A stretch of 64,000 nt of DNA from Gp6-AA40 sp036274155 (GCA_036274155.1 DASUGH010000188.1:92721-156720), one strand, 5' to 3'. Positions 35,763-47,259 are shown, numbered from the stretch's first letter. A program made the numbers and translations. The notes: generated by a model from the letters alone, not told the origin.

Positions 35763-38113
35763 GCGTCGACAACAGCGACGCAATTGCCGCCTTGATCGGG
35801 CTGGCGCGCTCTGACGACGAACGCCGGCACGAGCTGGCGTTCATCGAGGCCGAACTCGTCCGTCAGGTGGTCGCGGGCGACGGCCTCCTCGAGTATCTCG
35901 ACGCCGCGCGGCCCATCCTCGAGCCCGAGGTCCTGCTGGAGAGCATCGCCCAGGCTCACCGCGAACGCCCCGACCTCTGGCACGCGTGGTCGGCCCTCGT
36001 CTCACAGCTCGGTCACCTCAGACGCTTCGACGAGGCGCTCGTCCGTGCGGAAGAGGCCACGCGGCTCTTCCCGCACCTGCCGCGCACATGGCTGGATCTC
36101 GCCACCGTGCATCGCTGGCGGTCGGACGCGCCGCGCGAGATTGAGGCCGCCGAGCGCGCGTTCGAGATCGATCCGTCGTGGTCAGTCGCGACGCTTGCGC
36201 TCACGGACGCCCTCGAACGCAGCGGTCGGCTCGACGATGCGCGGCGAACGTTCGAACGCGCGCTGCAGCACTCGCCGGACAGCGCGAGCGTGCACGGCGC
36301 GTTCGCCGAGCTGCTCTGGCGGCAACGCCGAAGTCAGGACGCTCTCGCGGAAACCGAGCGCGCGCTGCGGCTGGCGCCCGCGTATGAGTGGGCATGGCAG
36401 CGATTGTCGGAATGGTCGCTGCAGATGGGAGAGCGCGACCGCTCCGCCGCCTTTGCAAGAGTCCTGACCGGTGAACGCCCTGGTGACCCGGAATCCTGGC
36501 TCGTCCTCGCACGCAGGCTGGCAGGAGCCGAAACGATCTCCGAACGGCTGACGGCTCTCGATCGTGCGCTCGCGATCGACCCTTCCCGCACCGACGCGTG
36601 GGACGCGAAGGCCAGTGTCCTCGGAGAAGCCGAACGGTTCGAGGCTGCCCTCGAGGCCTGCACTGAAGGAGCGGCTCGCTGCCGTACCGACCTGCACGTG
36701 CTCGAGGCGCGCCGTGCCTCGATCGAAGCAGCGCGGCGGCGCTTGCCGGAGGCCATCCAGCTGATGCGGGCCGTCCTCGCGGAGAACGTCAGCTACGTCG
36801 ATGGCTGGTACCGGCTCGCCACCTGGCTGCTCGAGACAGACCTGGCAGGCGAGGCCACCACTGCCCTCGAGCACCTGCAGCGGCTGTGCCCGCACGATGC
36901 GTGGGTCAACCGCGAGCTCGGCCTGCTTCATCTCAAACAGGGCGCGACAGAAGCTGCGGCACAGGCGTTTTCCGCCGCTCTGCGAATCGTTCCAACGGAT
37001 GTCCAGGCGGCGCACCGGTTGATCAACCTGCAGTTCGACGCGCGCGATCTGGACGCCGCCGCCGCGACGCTCGAGCTGATGCAGGTTCATCAGCCGGGTC
37101 CTGCCACGCTGGCGATCGAGGTGCGCCTCTGCCTCGAGCGGCACGACGACGCCGGCGCCACCAGCGCGTTCGAGACGCTCTGCGCGTCCGCCCATCCGGA
37201 TCCATGGCCGATCGATGCGGCGGCGTTCGCGTTTCAACGCGCCAAGCGGGTGAAATCGGCGCTCCGGATTCTTCGCGCGGCGATCAAGAAGCCAGGCCGC
37301 AATGATGAAGTCGGGGCGGCGGCGGTGCGGCTCCTGCTCGACCGCCGCTCTCCCGCCGCGGCAACCTGGCTGTTCACGCGACTGCCGGGCGGCGAGATCA
37401 GCCGGCGGGCGGCGGCGCCGCTCATCGAAGGGCTCGGCGAAACGAAGTCCCGGCTGGCGTTCCGCTGGGTGCTCTGGCGCCACCGCGACGCGATTCGCGC
37501 TGACGATGGCTCATGGGGGCAAACCGGCCTGGCGCTCGTCCGCTTCAATCGACTGAGCGACGCAGCCCGGTGGCTGCGCGATTGGCGGGAGCGGAAAAGC
37601 GTCGAGCCGTGGATGGTCTTCAACTTCTGTCTGGGCCTCCGCCATCTGGGCCGGTACGGAGAAGCCACCACGGTCGCGCGCTTCGTGCTCAAACACTGGG
37701 GGCACCGGGAAGGCGCCGAAGACATGCACCTCTTCCTGGCAGTGGAGGATGCGTTGGCGGGTCGCATTCCCGACGCCGAAGAGCATCTTGCCCGGATCGA
37801 AGTGCGCAAGGGCGTCGAGCACGACGAGCAGCTGTTTGCTCTGGCCAAAGCGCTGGTGGAATTCCAGCAGCTGCCGTTACCCGAACGGCGCCGCCGGTTC
37901 CGCGAGACGCGCACCGCGCTCGACGTTCACGTTGGACCGCTGCCGCTTGCGAGGGCTATGCGTGATGTGCGCCGCACGTTCGGACGGGCCGTGCAGCTGT
38001 TTCATCGGAACGGGGGCGGCGTGCAGGCGCGACTCTGGGGCGCCTGGAACCTCTACTGGTATCACCTCGTGCTGCCGCTGAGCATCCTGATCTGGCTCTG
38101 GCGCCGGCTCTGA
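35699..38113 (+). CDS. TPR protein with embedded C39-like peptidase domain, C-terminal part (after frameshift)
   Basis: About 800 codons in the next frame, taking over near RFEGDETARAHFRRAVAL exactly where the upstream frame loses its TPR pattern. It contains about 17 more TPR-like pairs (ALVRAEEATRLFPHLPRTWLDLATV and similar). It ends with one hydrophobic segment close to the C-terminus (WNLYWYHLVLPLSILIWLWRRL), probably a membrane anchor. Frame arithmetic (phase 0 to phase 2) fits a single missing base in CTGCGGCGGTTCGAGG. Joined with the upstream part the protein is about 1,685 aa. Either a sequencing/assembly error or a recent knock-out. Confidence 0.8.
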   Translation, partial: RLRRFEGDETARAHFRRAVALSVDNSDAIAALIGLARSDDERRHELAFIEAELVRQVVAGDGLLEYLDAARPILEPEVLLESIAQAHRERPDLWHAWSALVSQLGHLRRFDEALVRAEEATRLFPHLPRTWLDLATVHRWRSDAPREIEAAERAFEIDPSWSVATLALTDALERSGRLDDARRTFERALQHSPDSASVHGAFAELLWRQRRSQDALAETERALRLAPAYEWAWQRLSEWSLQMGERDRSAAFARVLTGERPGDPESWLVLARRLAGAETISERLTALDRALAIDPSRTDAWDAKASVLGEAERFEAALEACTEGAARCRTDLHVLEARRASIEAARRRLPEAIQLMRAVLAENVSYVDGWYRLATWLLETDLAGEATTALEHLQRLCPHDAWVNRELGLLHLKQGATEAAAQAFSAALRIVPTDVQAAHRLINLQFDARDLDAAAATLELMQVHQPGPATLAIEVRLCLERHDDAGATSAFETLCASAHPDPWPIDAAAFAFQRAKRVKSALRILRAAIKKPGRNDEVGAAAVRLLLDRRSPAAATWLFTRLPGGEISRRAAAPLIEGLGETKSRLAFRWVLWRHRDAIRADDGSWGQTGLALVRFNRLSDAARWLRDWRERKSVEPWMVFNFCLGLRHLGRYGEATTVARFVLKHWGHREGAEDMHLFLAVEDALAGRIPDAEEHLARIEVRKGVEHDEQLFALAKALVEFQQLPLPERRRRFRETRTALDVHVGPLPLARAMRDVRRTFGRAVQLFHRNGGGVQARLWGAWNLYWYHLVLPLSILIWLWRRL

Positions 38114-38339
38114 AGCAACCGGCCGCGCTCGCTCCGGTTCCAGGTCCCGACATGGTTCGGGACACCGTCACAGCCCCGGTGCTCGCTTCAGCTGCCGCGC
38201 GGAGAAGGGATTCCACCCGGCCACGCCGCCGTGCGAATCGCAGCCGCATCCCGCCGGAGCCGCGGCAACTGGAGTGAGCGCCGGGGCTTCTCCGGCCGCC
38301 CTTACCACAGGACTCGAAAGGAACGGTCGCTCTCTTCGC

Positions 38340-39131
38340 TCAGCGGGCCGGAGCGGCAGCGGCAGCGGCACGCGGCACCGGCCGGCCGTAAACCTCCACC
38401 TGGGCGACGTCGGCCCAGCCGCCAGGTCCGTGCCCGCTGCCAGGCATCAAGTCAGCAAAGCCCACCTCGTCCACTTTCGTGAGATCGACGTTCTCCACGA
38501 TAGTGCCCTTCGTCACCACCTGGGCGATGTCGAGCCGCAGCCAGTGCACATCGGCCACGTTGAACTCGCTCACGATCCAGTCGCGCGTGCTGCCGTCCGT
38601 GCGATCGCCGATCAGCCACGTGCCGTCTGCGAGCTTCATGATCGGGCGAATCTGGTGGAAGCCGGACATCTTGGTGTTCCAGCGGATCCGCGCGAGGCCC
38701 GACAGGTCGACCATGCTGTTCTTGTCACGGAAGGCGACGGCGCATGGAGTCGTACAGGTGCCGGTCCACACGTGAATCGGGTTGTTCTCGTCGTTGGCCG
38801 CGCCGGTCAGCTGAATCTCCTTGCTCGACGGGCCATACAGCTTCAACTCCAGGTTCGGATTGCCGATGGACTCTGGCGTCACCGGATGCTCGCCGCCCGC
38901 CGGTGTCTGTTTCCACTCTTCCCTGAAGAAGAGCGGCGGGCGCCGCGCCGCGGCAGCCTGACCCTGCCGTCCGCCTGCGGGTGCAGCGCCCTGCGCCGCG
39001 GCCTGACGTCCACCCGCGGGCGCGGCGCCCTGCGCTCCCGCTGGCGCCTGCGCTCCAGCACCAGCAAGGTTCCCGGCCAGCACCAACACGGTGACGAACC
39101 AGCCAGCGGTCGAGACGCGCTTCGATTTCAT
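38340..39131 (-). CDS. Secreted protein of unknown function with Ala/Gly/Gln-rich N-terminus
   Basis: 263 aa. Signal peptide to about residue 28 (LVLAGNLAGAGAQA), then a low-complexity stretch with repeated GAAPAGGRQ (about 30-65). The folded part starts at PPLFFREEWKQTPAGGEHPV and is beta-rich, with LTGAANDENNPIHVWTGTC, IRWNTKMSGFHQIRPIMKLAD and DLMPGSGHGPGGWADVAQVEVYG. The pattern suggests a jelly-roll or ligand-binding fold, but I cannot name the family. GAGGG lies 4 nt before ATG 39131. The neighbouring binding-protein gene ends 19 bp upstream, so they may be co-transcribed. Confidence 0.75.
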   Translation of the reverse strand: MKSKRVSTAGWFVTVLVLAGNLAGAGAQAPAGAQGAAPAGGRQAAAQGAAPAGGRQGQAAAARRPPLFFREEWKQTPAGGEHPVTPESIGNPNLELKLYGPSSKEIQLTGAANDENNPIHVWTGTCTTPCAVAFRDKNSMVDLSGLARIRWNTKMSGFHQIRPIMKLADGTWLIGDRTDGSTRDWIVSEFNVADVHWLRLDIAQVVTKGTIVENVDLTKVDEVGFADLMPGSGHGPGGWADVAQVEVYGRPVPRAAAAAAPAR

Positions 39132-39150
39132 GGTTCCCTCAATCCGTGTT

Positions 39151-39918
39151 TCACCTGTCCATGCCCTTCGCCTTGATGACCGCCGAATTGGCTGGCGACA
39201 TCAGGAACGTGAGGAATTGCTGCGCCGCGGCGGCCTTCGTACTCGCGCTCACTCCGGCGGCCATGACGATGTAGGTCTGAACCTCGGCTGGAAAGACTCC
39301 TCCGAGCTGCGCGCCTTTCACAGGCAGGATTTCGCTGACCGGCAGCACGGCCAGATCGGCGGCGCCGCTCGTGATGTTGGCGTTCACCTCTTCGCCCGAG
39401 GCAGCCAGCCTGGACTTCGTCTTCAGGGCATCGGCAATCCCGAGCTTGTCGATGATGGCGACGAACGCCACGCCGCTGGCGCCGGCGGCTGCATAGGTGA
39501 TGGACTTCGCCTCGAGCAACGTGCGCTTGAACGCATCCACGGTGCCGACGTCCAGTTTCTTCGCGCCCGCCTTCGTCATCAGGCCGAGACCGACGCGCGC
39601 CACGACCGAGCTCGACGCTGGCGCCACCTTGCCCTTGGCAATCAGCTCATCGAGGAGCGTCGGCGTGAGGATCGCAACGTCGAACGGCTCGCCGAGGTCG
39701 ATCTTGGCCTTGAGGGCGCTGGCGAGGTCGAAAACGGTGGTGACCTTGTGCTTGCTGGATTTTTCGAACTTCGGCGCCAGGTCGTCGATAACCGCCTTGA
39801 TGCCGAGCGAGGAGAGCACGCGAATCTCTTCGCCGCTGGCAGGAAGGGCTGACACGAGAACGGCCACCAGAGCCGCGGTGGTTGTACAGAGACGGAATCC
39901 GGTCATCGAGACCCCCAA
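39151..39918 (-). CDS. Periplasmic substrate-binding protein, ModA-like (orphan)
   Basis: 255 aa. Signal peptide (LCTTTAALVAVLVSALPASG) then a type-2 periplasmic binding fold: IRVLSSLGIKAVIDDLAPKFE, FDLASALKAKIDLGEPFDVAILTPTLLDELI, SITYAAAGASGVAFVAIIDKLG and QTYIVMAAGVSASTKAAAAQQFLTFLMSP. It resembles the molybdate/oxyanion-binding family (SBP_bac_11/ModA). No permease or ATPase gene is adjacent, so transport is uncertain and a sensory or scavenging role is possible. An in-frame ATG four codons downstream is an alternative start. Confidence 0.85.
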   Translation of the reverse strand: MGVSMTGFRLCTTTAALVAVLVSALPASGEEIRVLSSLGIKAVIDDLAPKFEKSSKHKVTTVFDLASALKAKIDLGEPFDVAILTPTLLDELIAKGKVAPASSSVVARVGLGLMTKAGAKKLDVGTVDAFKRTLLEAKSITYAAAGASGVAFVAIIDKLGIADALKTKSRLAASGEEVNANITSGAADLAVLPVSEILPVKGAQLGGVFPAEVQTYIVMAAGVSASTKAAAAQQFLTFLMSPANSAVIKAKGMDR

Positions 39919-40063
39919 TGCAGGGCGGATGATCGGCGGTACTGCGGCGGGCTGTCAAGCGCCGGCGGTGCTGCGTGCCGTGCTGCGGCCCATTGAAGGG
40001 CCGCGGTAGGTGTGCGTAATCGCGGGACGCGTCGGGTGCGAGGATCGGTTCAGACCCGCCCGA

Positions 40064-41011
40064 TTACTCGGTTGCGGCGCGGGCCTGGACCTGAGCCGGC
40101 GGTGCGTCGGGCAGGATCCCGGGAACCTTGCGGAACATCTCCGCCCGCACCGGCAGGATGAACGAGAAGCGATAGTCGCCCTGCATCCGGCCGATCGGAA
40201 TGCCGACGAGGTCGCCATGCTGATTCAGCACGCCGCCGCCCGAGACACCGGGATGGCCGTCGGTCAGACAGGTCACCAGACCGTTGGCGGTGCGCTGGCC
40301 GACGTATCCGGTACTGAGAATGATGCCCTTCGAGTAATCGTTGCCCAGCCTGAAGATCGGCTCGGCGAACTCGTATGCGTACGACGTGTCGATGCGCAGC
40401 GGCGCCAGATCGACGGTGCCCTGCACCTTGATGATCGCCCAGTCGCCCGGGTGCACCTCGACGTCGGCGTTGCCGGCGTCGACGACGCGCGCCGGCAGAT
40501 CCTTGCCCTTGTAACGAACCTTGATTTCCTCGATCTTGCGAGACCCGTGGCCGGCGTCGGGCTCGTCGAGCGCCATGACCCCGTGCTTGACGGTGATGAA
40601 GTAACCGTTGCCGAGATACCCGGCCGTGCCGTAGCTGGTCTTGCCCGTGTTGTCGACGGCGTTCAGCTCGACGAAGCTCTCCCGGCGGTCGCGCAGGAGG
40701 CGGACCGGAAAGAGGCCCATCTCGCTCTGAATCTGGCGCTTGATCTCGTCGACGAAGGCGCTCTGCTGGTTTCCGCCAGCGGCCACGGCGTCGGGAGCGG
40801 GCTGCCCGGTGGTGCCGTTCGGCGCCGCCTGGGACTGTCGAATCTGAAGGATGCTGCGCGCCATGTTATCGAGCAGCAACGACACCCTGGCGTCGTTATC
40901 CGCCAGTTGCTGGGCGATGGCGCGGTGAGTGAACCAGGTGCCCATGCTGAAGGCGAGGGCGGCAACCGAGAAGGTCAGGCCAGCATAGACGAGCGATCGT
41001 CGGACGGTCAT
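40064..41011 (-). CDS. Membrane-anchored trypsin-like serine protease (HtrA-like, no PDZ)
   Basis: 315 aa. An N-terminal helix (SLVYAGLTFSVAALAFSMGTWF) anchors the protein, followed by a helical, Gln-rich stalk to about residue 110. The chymotrypsin-fold domain carries a plausible triad: His143 in FITVKHGVM, Asp190 in PGDWAII, Ser257 in GHPGVSGGGVLN. No PDZ domain follows, unlike DegP or DegS. Probably acts in the periplasm on misfolded or regulatory proteins; substrate unknown. It is preceded by a roughly 200-nt leader and a strong sigma-70 promoter on the same strand. Confidence 0.85.
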   Translation of the reverse strand: MTVRRSLVYAGLTFSVAALAFSMGTWFTHRAIAQQLADNDARVSLLLDNMARSILQIRQSQAAPNGTTGQPAPDAVAAGGNQQSAFVDEIKRQIQSEMGLFPVRLLRDRRESFVELNAVDNTGKTSYGTAGYLGNGYFITVKHGVMALDEPDAGHGSRKIEEIKVRYKGKDLPARVVDAGNADVEVHPGDWAIIKVQGTVDLAPLRIDTSYAYEFAEPIFRLGNDYSKGIILSTGYVGQRTANGLVTCLTDGHPGVSGGGVLNQHGDLVGIPIGRMQGDYRFSFILPVRAEMFRKVPGILPDAPPAQVQARAATE

Positions 41012-41219
41012 TCTGGGCTCCGAAACCGCTACCGGGGACTGGGGGAAGCAGCGGGGCCCAAAAGCACCGCATCAGCCAACCAAGTTCGGCAGCCAAAGCA
41101 TCCCGCGGGAGAACGGGACATCCAGCTTTGCGCACCCGGGAGACACACCACCCCGCGGATGCACCCTTTCGCTTGGGAACGGTAGAGCTAAATCCTTCTA
41201 TTGTTGGTATTTAGCGAGC
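41012..41219 (-). ncRNA. Structured-looking 5' leader of the protease gene (possible riboswitch, class unknown)
   Basis: About 200 nt lie between the promoter (TACATT at 41226-41231) and the protease ATG. On the minus strand the leader has GCGAAAGGGTGCATCC, GGGTGCGCAAAGCTGGATG, CCCGCGGGATGC and GGCTGCCGAACTTGGTTGGC. TGCATCC can pair with GGATG segments further on, and CCCGCGGG is itself a palindrome. This density of pairing and purine-rich loop motifs is unlike the ordinary gaps in this window. I cannot match it to a known riboswitch class by eye. A conserved Acidobacteriota RNA motif is another option. Confidence 0.35.
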
Positions 41220-41225
41220 ATCTCC

Positions 41226-41254
41226 AATGTAATGGTTGTCGGCTGAAGTGTCAA
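41226..41254 (-). promoter_or_regulatory. Strong sigma-70-type promoter for the protease gene
   Basis: Minus-strand TTGACA (41254-41249, perfect) and TACATT (41231-41226, 4 of 6) are separated by exactly 17 nt. It is one of the best promoters in the window and predicts a transcript start near 41219. Confidence 0.6.
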
Positions 41255-41269
41255 CGGCCAATAGGGGAA

Positions 41270-41573
41270 AAACGGTGCGAAGGCTGCGAAAAGTGCGAAG
41301 GGGAGGAACAGAGGTGGGGGTGCGACGGTGCGAGGTGCGACGGTGCGGGGGCGGGGTGCGACGGTGCGACGGTGCGGGGGGCGGGGTGCGGGGGGCGGGG
41401 TGCGAGGTGCTGGGTGCGAAGGTGCGGGGTGCGAAAGTGCAAGGTTGCCGCGAAGCCGGCGGCGAAGTGCACCCTCGCACCCGAGTCGAGCCCCGAGCCC
41501 CGGACCCGAGCCCCGGATCCCGAGCCCCGGATCCCGAGCCCCGGACCCCGAGCCCCGAACCCCGCACCCTGTC
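41270..41573. repeat. Mirror low-complexity tract: GGTGCG-rich half and CCCCGAGCC-rich half
   Basis: From 41270 to about 41450 the plus strand is built of irregular GGTGCGA / GGTGCGGGG units. From about 41466 to 41570 it switches to CCCGAGCCCCGGA units, ending at the mutL stop. The G-rich and C-rich halves could pair with each other, and both G-rich strands could form quadruplexes. No gene is present. Confidence 0.85.
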
Positions 41574-43403
41574 TTAGATCCGCTGAAAGTTCTTCTCCAC
41601 TTCTCGCCGCGTCAGGCGCAGCATCACCGGCCGTCCGTGCGGACAGATGGTCGAGTACGCGGTACGACGGAGCTCCTCCAGGATGTGCACCATCTTGTCA
41701 TGCGTGAGCGGGTCGTTGGCCTTCACCGCCGCGTGACACGCCATCGTCGCCGCGACGCGCTTGATCGCGTCGCCCACGCCGCCGTCGCGGGCGAGACCGT
41801 CCAGATCGTCGGCCAGCGCGCGAAGGGCCGCCTCGCACTCGCTGGCGCGCAGGAGCGCGGGGTACGCGGAGACGCGAACCGCGTTGCCGCCGAACTCCTC
41901 CACCTCGAAGCCGAGACGATCGAGATCGGCGGCGTGCGCGCGCAGTGTTTCGCGGCTGCCGGCGGACAGCTCGAGCACGAGCGGCTCGAGAAGACGCTGG
42001 CTTTCGAGCGTCGAGCTCGTCAGCCGTTCGACGATCCGCTCGAACAGCACGCGTTCGTGGGCGACGTGCTGATCGATGATGGCAATCCCTTCCTCGTCGA
42101 CGGCGATGATGAAGGTGTCGCGGAACTGGCCGAGCGGGATCATCGGGCGAACGGAGGGCATCGCGGCGTCGGCGGTCCGGCTGAAGCCGGACCCCACGAA
42201 GGTCTCTGAAGCCTGATCGACCTTGGGTCCGCCTTCCTTGGGCGCCGTAGCCGCATTCGCGGCGAAGGCGGCAGGCGGACCAGATGGCCCCGTCGATTCC
42301 CTCTCGACCGCACCGGGCACCCACCGGCTCGAAATCATCGACCCGAACGCATGCGGCAGCGGAAGCGTCTCGGCGTGGCGATCGGCGGCCGCCGGCGCGC
42401 TCAGCGTCAACTCGGGTGCCGGGCCGCGGCCGAGCGTGTCGGCCACAGCCCGGCGGATGACCTGGTGGATGTACGACTGGTCGCGGAACCGCACCTCCGC
42501 CTTCGTCGGATGCACGTTGACGTCCACCGCATCGCGAGGCATGTCGATGAACAGGTGGACCTCCGGACTCCGTTCTTTGATCGAGGCCACGCTGTAGGCA
42601 TCGATGATTGCGTGCGCGATCGTGCGATCCTTTACGACCCGCCGGTTGACGAAGATGTTCTGCGGGCCGCGTGTCGGTCCCTGCTCCGCCAGCGCCGCGA
42701 TATAGCCGGCGATTCGAACGTCGCCGCTCTCACGGCGCACCTCGATCAGGTCTGGGCGTTCGCCATACAACTGGTAGAGACGATCGCGGAGCGACGTCAC
42801 CGGCGGACATTGCAGCGCCTTGCGGCCGGCGCTCGTGAGCGTGAATCCGATTTCCGGGTAGCACAGCGACAACTGCGTGACGACACGCGAGACCTGCGCG
42901 CTCTCGGCGGCGTCGCTCTTCAGGAATTTGCGGCGGGCCGGCAGGTTGTAGAACACGTCGCCAACCTCCACCGCCGTACCCTCGGGCATGCCGGTTTCGG
43001 CGGCCGCCGCCAGGGCGCCGCCGTTCACGCGAATCTCGGTGCCGGTCGTCGCCCCACGCGCCCTCGTGCGCAGCACGAAATGTGAGACCGACGCGATGCT
43101 CGGCAGCGCCTCGCCGCGGAATCCGAGCGTGGCGATCCGCTCCAGATCGTCGGCGTGCGCGATCTTGCTGGTGGCGTGACGCTCGATCGCCAGCCGCGCG
43201 TCGTCGGGCTCCATCCCGTCGCCATCGTCCTCCACCCGGATCAGCTTTTTGCCGCCCAGATCGATCGTGACGGCGATCCGCCGCGCGCCGGCGTCGATGG
43301 CGTTCTCGATCAGCTCCTTGATGACCGATGCCGGGCGCTCGACGACTTCGCCGGCGGCTATCTGGTTGGCGAGATCGGCCGGGAGGCGGCGAATCTTCCC
43401 CAC
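41574..43403 (-). CDS. mutL: DNA mismatch repair protein MutL
   Basis: 609 aa from GTG 43403, where the typical GKIRRLPADLANQIAAGEVV begins; a TTG five codons upstream would overlap corA. The GHKL ATPase has ENAIDAGA, EDDGDGM and TLGFRGEALPSIASVS. The transducer domain has VDVNVHPTKAEVRF. The C-terminal domain has the metal-dependent endonuclease motif DQHVAHERVLFE plus ACHAAVKAND and CPHGRP, so nicking activity is expected (organisms without MutH). The linker near residues 405-425 contains GSGFSRT, encoded by a palindromic repeat (42174-42193). The start is 1 nt after the corA stop, so translation is coupled. Confidence 0.95.
   Translation of the reverse strand: MGKIRRLPADLANQIAAGEVVERPASVIKELIENAIDAGARRIAVTIDLGGKKLIRVEDDGDGMEPDDARLAIERHATSKIAHADDLERIATLGFRGEALPSIASVSHFVLRTRARGATTGTEIRVNGGALAAAAETGMPEGTAVEVGDVFYNLPARRKFLKSDAAESAQVSRVVTQLSLCYPEIGFTLTSAGRKALQCPPVTSLRDRLYQLYGERPDLIEVRRESGDVRIAGYIAALAEQGPTRGPQNIFVNRRVVKDRTIAHAIIDAYSVASIKERSPEVHLFIDMPRDAVDVNVHPTKAEVRFRDQSYIHQVIRRAVADTLGRGPAPELTLSAPAAADRHAETLPLPHAFGSMISSRWVPGAVERESTGPSGPPAAFAANAATAPKEGGPKVDQASETFVGSGFSRTADAAMPSVRPMIPLGQFRDTFIIAVDEEGIAIIDQHVAHERVLFERIVERLTSSTLESQRLLEPLVLELSAGSRETLRAHAADLDRLGFEVEEFGGNAVRVSAYPALLRASECEAALRALADDLDGLARDGGVGDAIKRVAATMACHAAVKANDPLTHDKMVHILEELRRTAYSTICPHGRPVMLRLTRREVEKNFQRI
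42174..42193. repeat. Palindromic repeat inserted in frame within mutL
   Basis: Perfect hairpin GGTCCGGC-TGAA-GCCGGACC, the same type as the intergenic hairpins at 9829-9848 and 44406-44423. Here it lies in the MutL linker and is read as the GFSR part of GSGFSRT. Confidence 0.75.
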
Positions 43404-43404
43404 G

Positions 43405-44370
43405 TCAGAGCCACCCAAGGCGGCGGAAGACCGCCAGCATCGACAGGCTGATGCCGGTCATGATCAGCAGCACCCACCAGAACTGCGCCGACTCGCCCCC
43501 GGGCAGGTGCGGCAGCGGGATGTTCATGCCCCACATGCCGGTGAGCACGGTCAGCGGCAGGAAGATGGTGGACATCACCGTGAGGACCTGCATGACGCGG
43601 TTCAAGCGGTTCGACACCGTCGCCAGGTTGACCTCGAGAATCCCGGTGACCCGGTCCTGGAAGAGAATCGCTTCCTCCGACGAACGAACGACATGGTCGT
43701 AGACGTCGCGGAAGCGGAACGCCATCTCGTCAGAGACGGCGGGAAACTCACGTCGCGCCAGCCGGCCGATGACGTCGCGCTGCGGCGTCAGCACGCGTCG
43801 CATGAACGCGAGATCGCGACGGAGCCGCACCATCTGCCGCGCCATTTTCTCGTGGCCGAGAATCGCCTCCTCTTCGAGCGTGTCGATGCGGTTCTCGACC
43901 GCGTCGACCGCGGGCCGGTAGTGATCGACCATCGCGTCGACGATCCGGTGCGTCAACGCCACCGGCCCTTCGCCGAGGATGCGATCGTGCTGCGGGCACA
44001 CATCGCGGAGCCGCGCGATGCTGCGCGAGTGACCGTCGTGCACCGTCACGAGGTAATTGGACCCGAGGAAGAAATCGACGTCACGCGTGGCGAATTCCTG
44101 CTTCTTCCCCCCTCCCACGTCGATGCCGTGCAGCACCATGTAGAGATAACCCGGATACGATTCGATCTTGGGAAACTGCAGGGCGCTCAGCGCGTCGTCC
44201 ACGGACAGCGGATGAAAGTGAAAGACATCGGACAGCAGGCGGCCGTCCTCGGCGGTTGGAGCGGTAATGTCCACCCACACGGTGACGCCCGACGCCGGGA
44301 GGAGCCATTCCGGCTCCACCCGGTCGGCAGTGACCGTGCCGTCCTTGTTACGGACGTAGACAGAGATCAT
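43405..44370 (-). CDS. corA: CorA-family magnesium/cobalt channel
   Basis: 321 aa. A soluble N-terminal alpha/beta funnel (FHFHPLSVDDALSALQFPKIESYPGYLYMVLHGID) is followed by the long stalk helix and two C-terminal membrane helices, with the signature GMWGMNIP between helix 1 and the periplasmic loop. FLPLTVLTG precedes it as in the family. It forms a pentameric divalent-cation channel in the inner membrane. MutL follows with 1 nt between stop and start. The upstream side carries two TGAA/TTCA-loop hairpins. Confidence 0.93.
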   Translation of the reverse strand: MISVYVRNKDGTVTADRVEPEWLLPASGVTVWVDITAPTAEDGRLLSDVFHFHPLSVDDALSALQFPKIESYPGYLYMVLHGIDVGGGKKQEFATRDVDFFLGSNYLVTVHDGHSRSIARLRDVCPQHDRILGEGPVALTHRIVDAMVDHYRPAVDAVENRIDTLEEEAILGHEKMARQMVRLRRDLAFMRRVLTPQRDVIGRLARREFPAVSDEMAFRFRDVYDHVVRSSEEAILFQDRVTGILEVNLATVSNRLNRVMQVLTVMSTIFLPLTVLTGMWGMNIPLPHLPGGESAQFWWVLLIMTGISLSMLAVFRRLGWL

Positions 44371-44380
44371 CGCATGTAGC

Positions 44381-44423
44381 GTCCGCCTTCAGGCGGACCA
44401 CGCTAGTCCGGCTGAAGCCGGAC
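44381..44423 (-). terminator. Paired hairpins between ppdK and corA
   Basis: GTCCGCC-TTCA-GGCGGAC (44381-44398) and GTCCGGC-TGAA-GCCGGAC (44406-44423) lie in the 64-bp gap downstream of ppdK. No T-tract is present, so the terminator role rests on position. The elements match those at 9829-9848 and inside mutL. Confidence 0.45.
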
Positions 44424-44434
44424 CCTACGCTTCC

Positions 44435-47245
<2,811 letters not shown>

Positions 47246-47259
47246 CGGTTGCTTGCTCC

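Noticed and set aside
41012..41219. Firm assignment of the leader as a class I c-di-GMP riboswitch
   Set aside because: GCGCAAAGC and GCGAAAGG look similar to elements of that class, but the 5' conserved part and the paired helix around the GNRA loop could not be aligned by eye.
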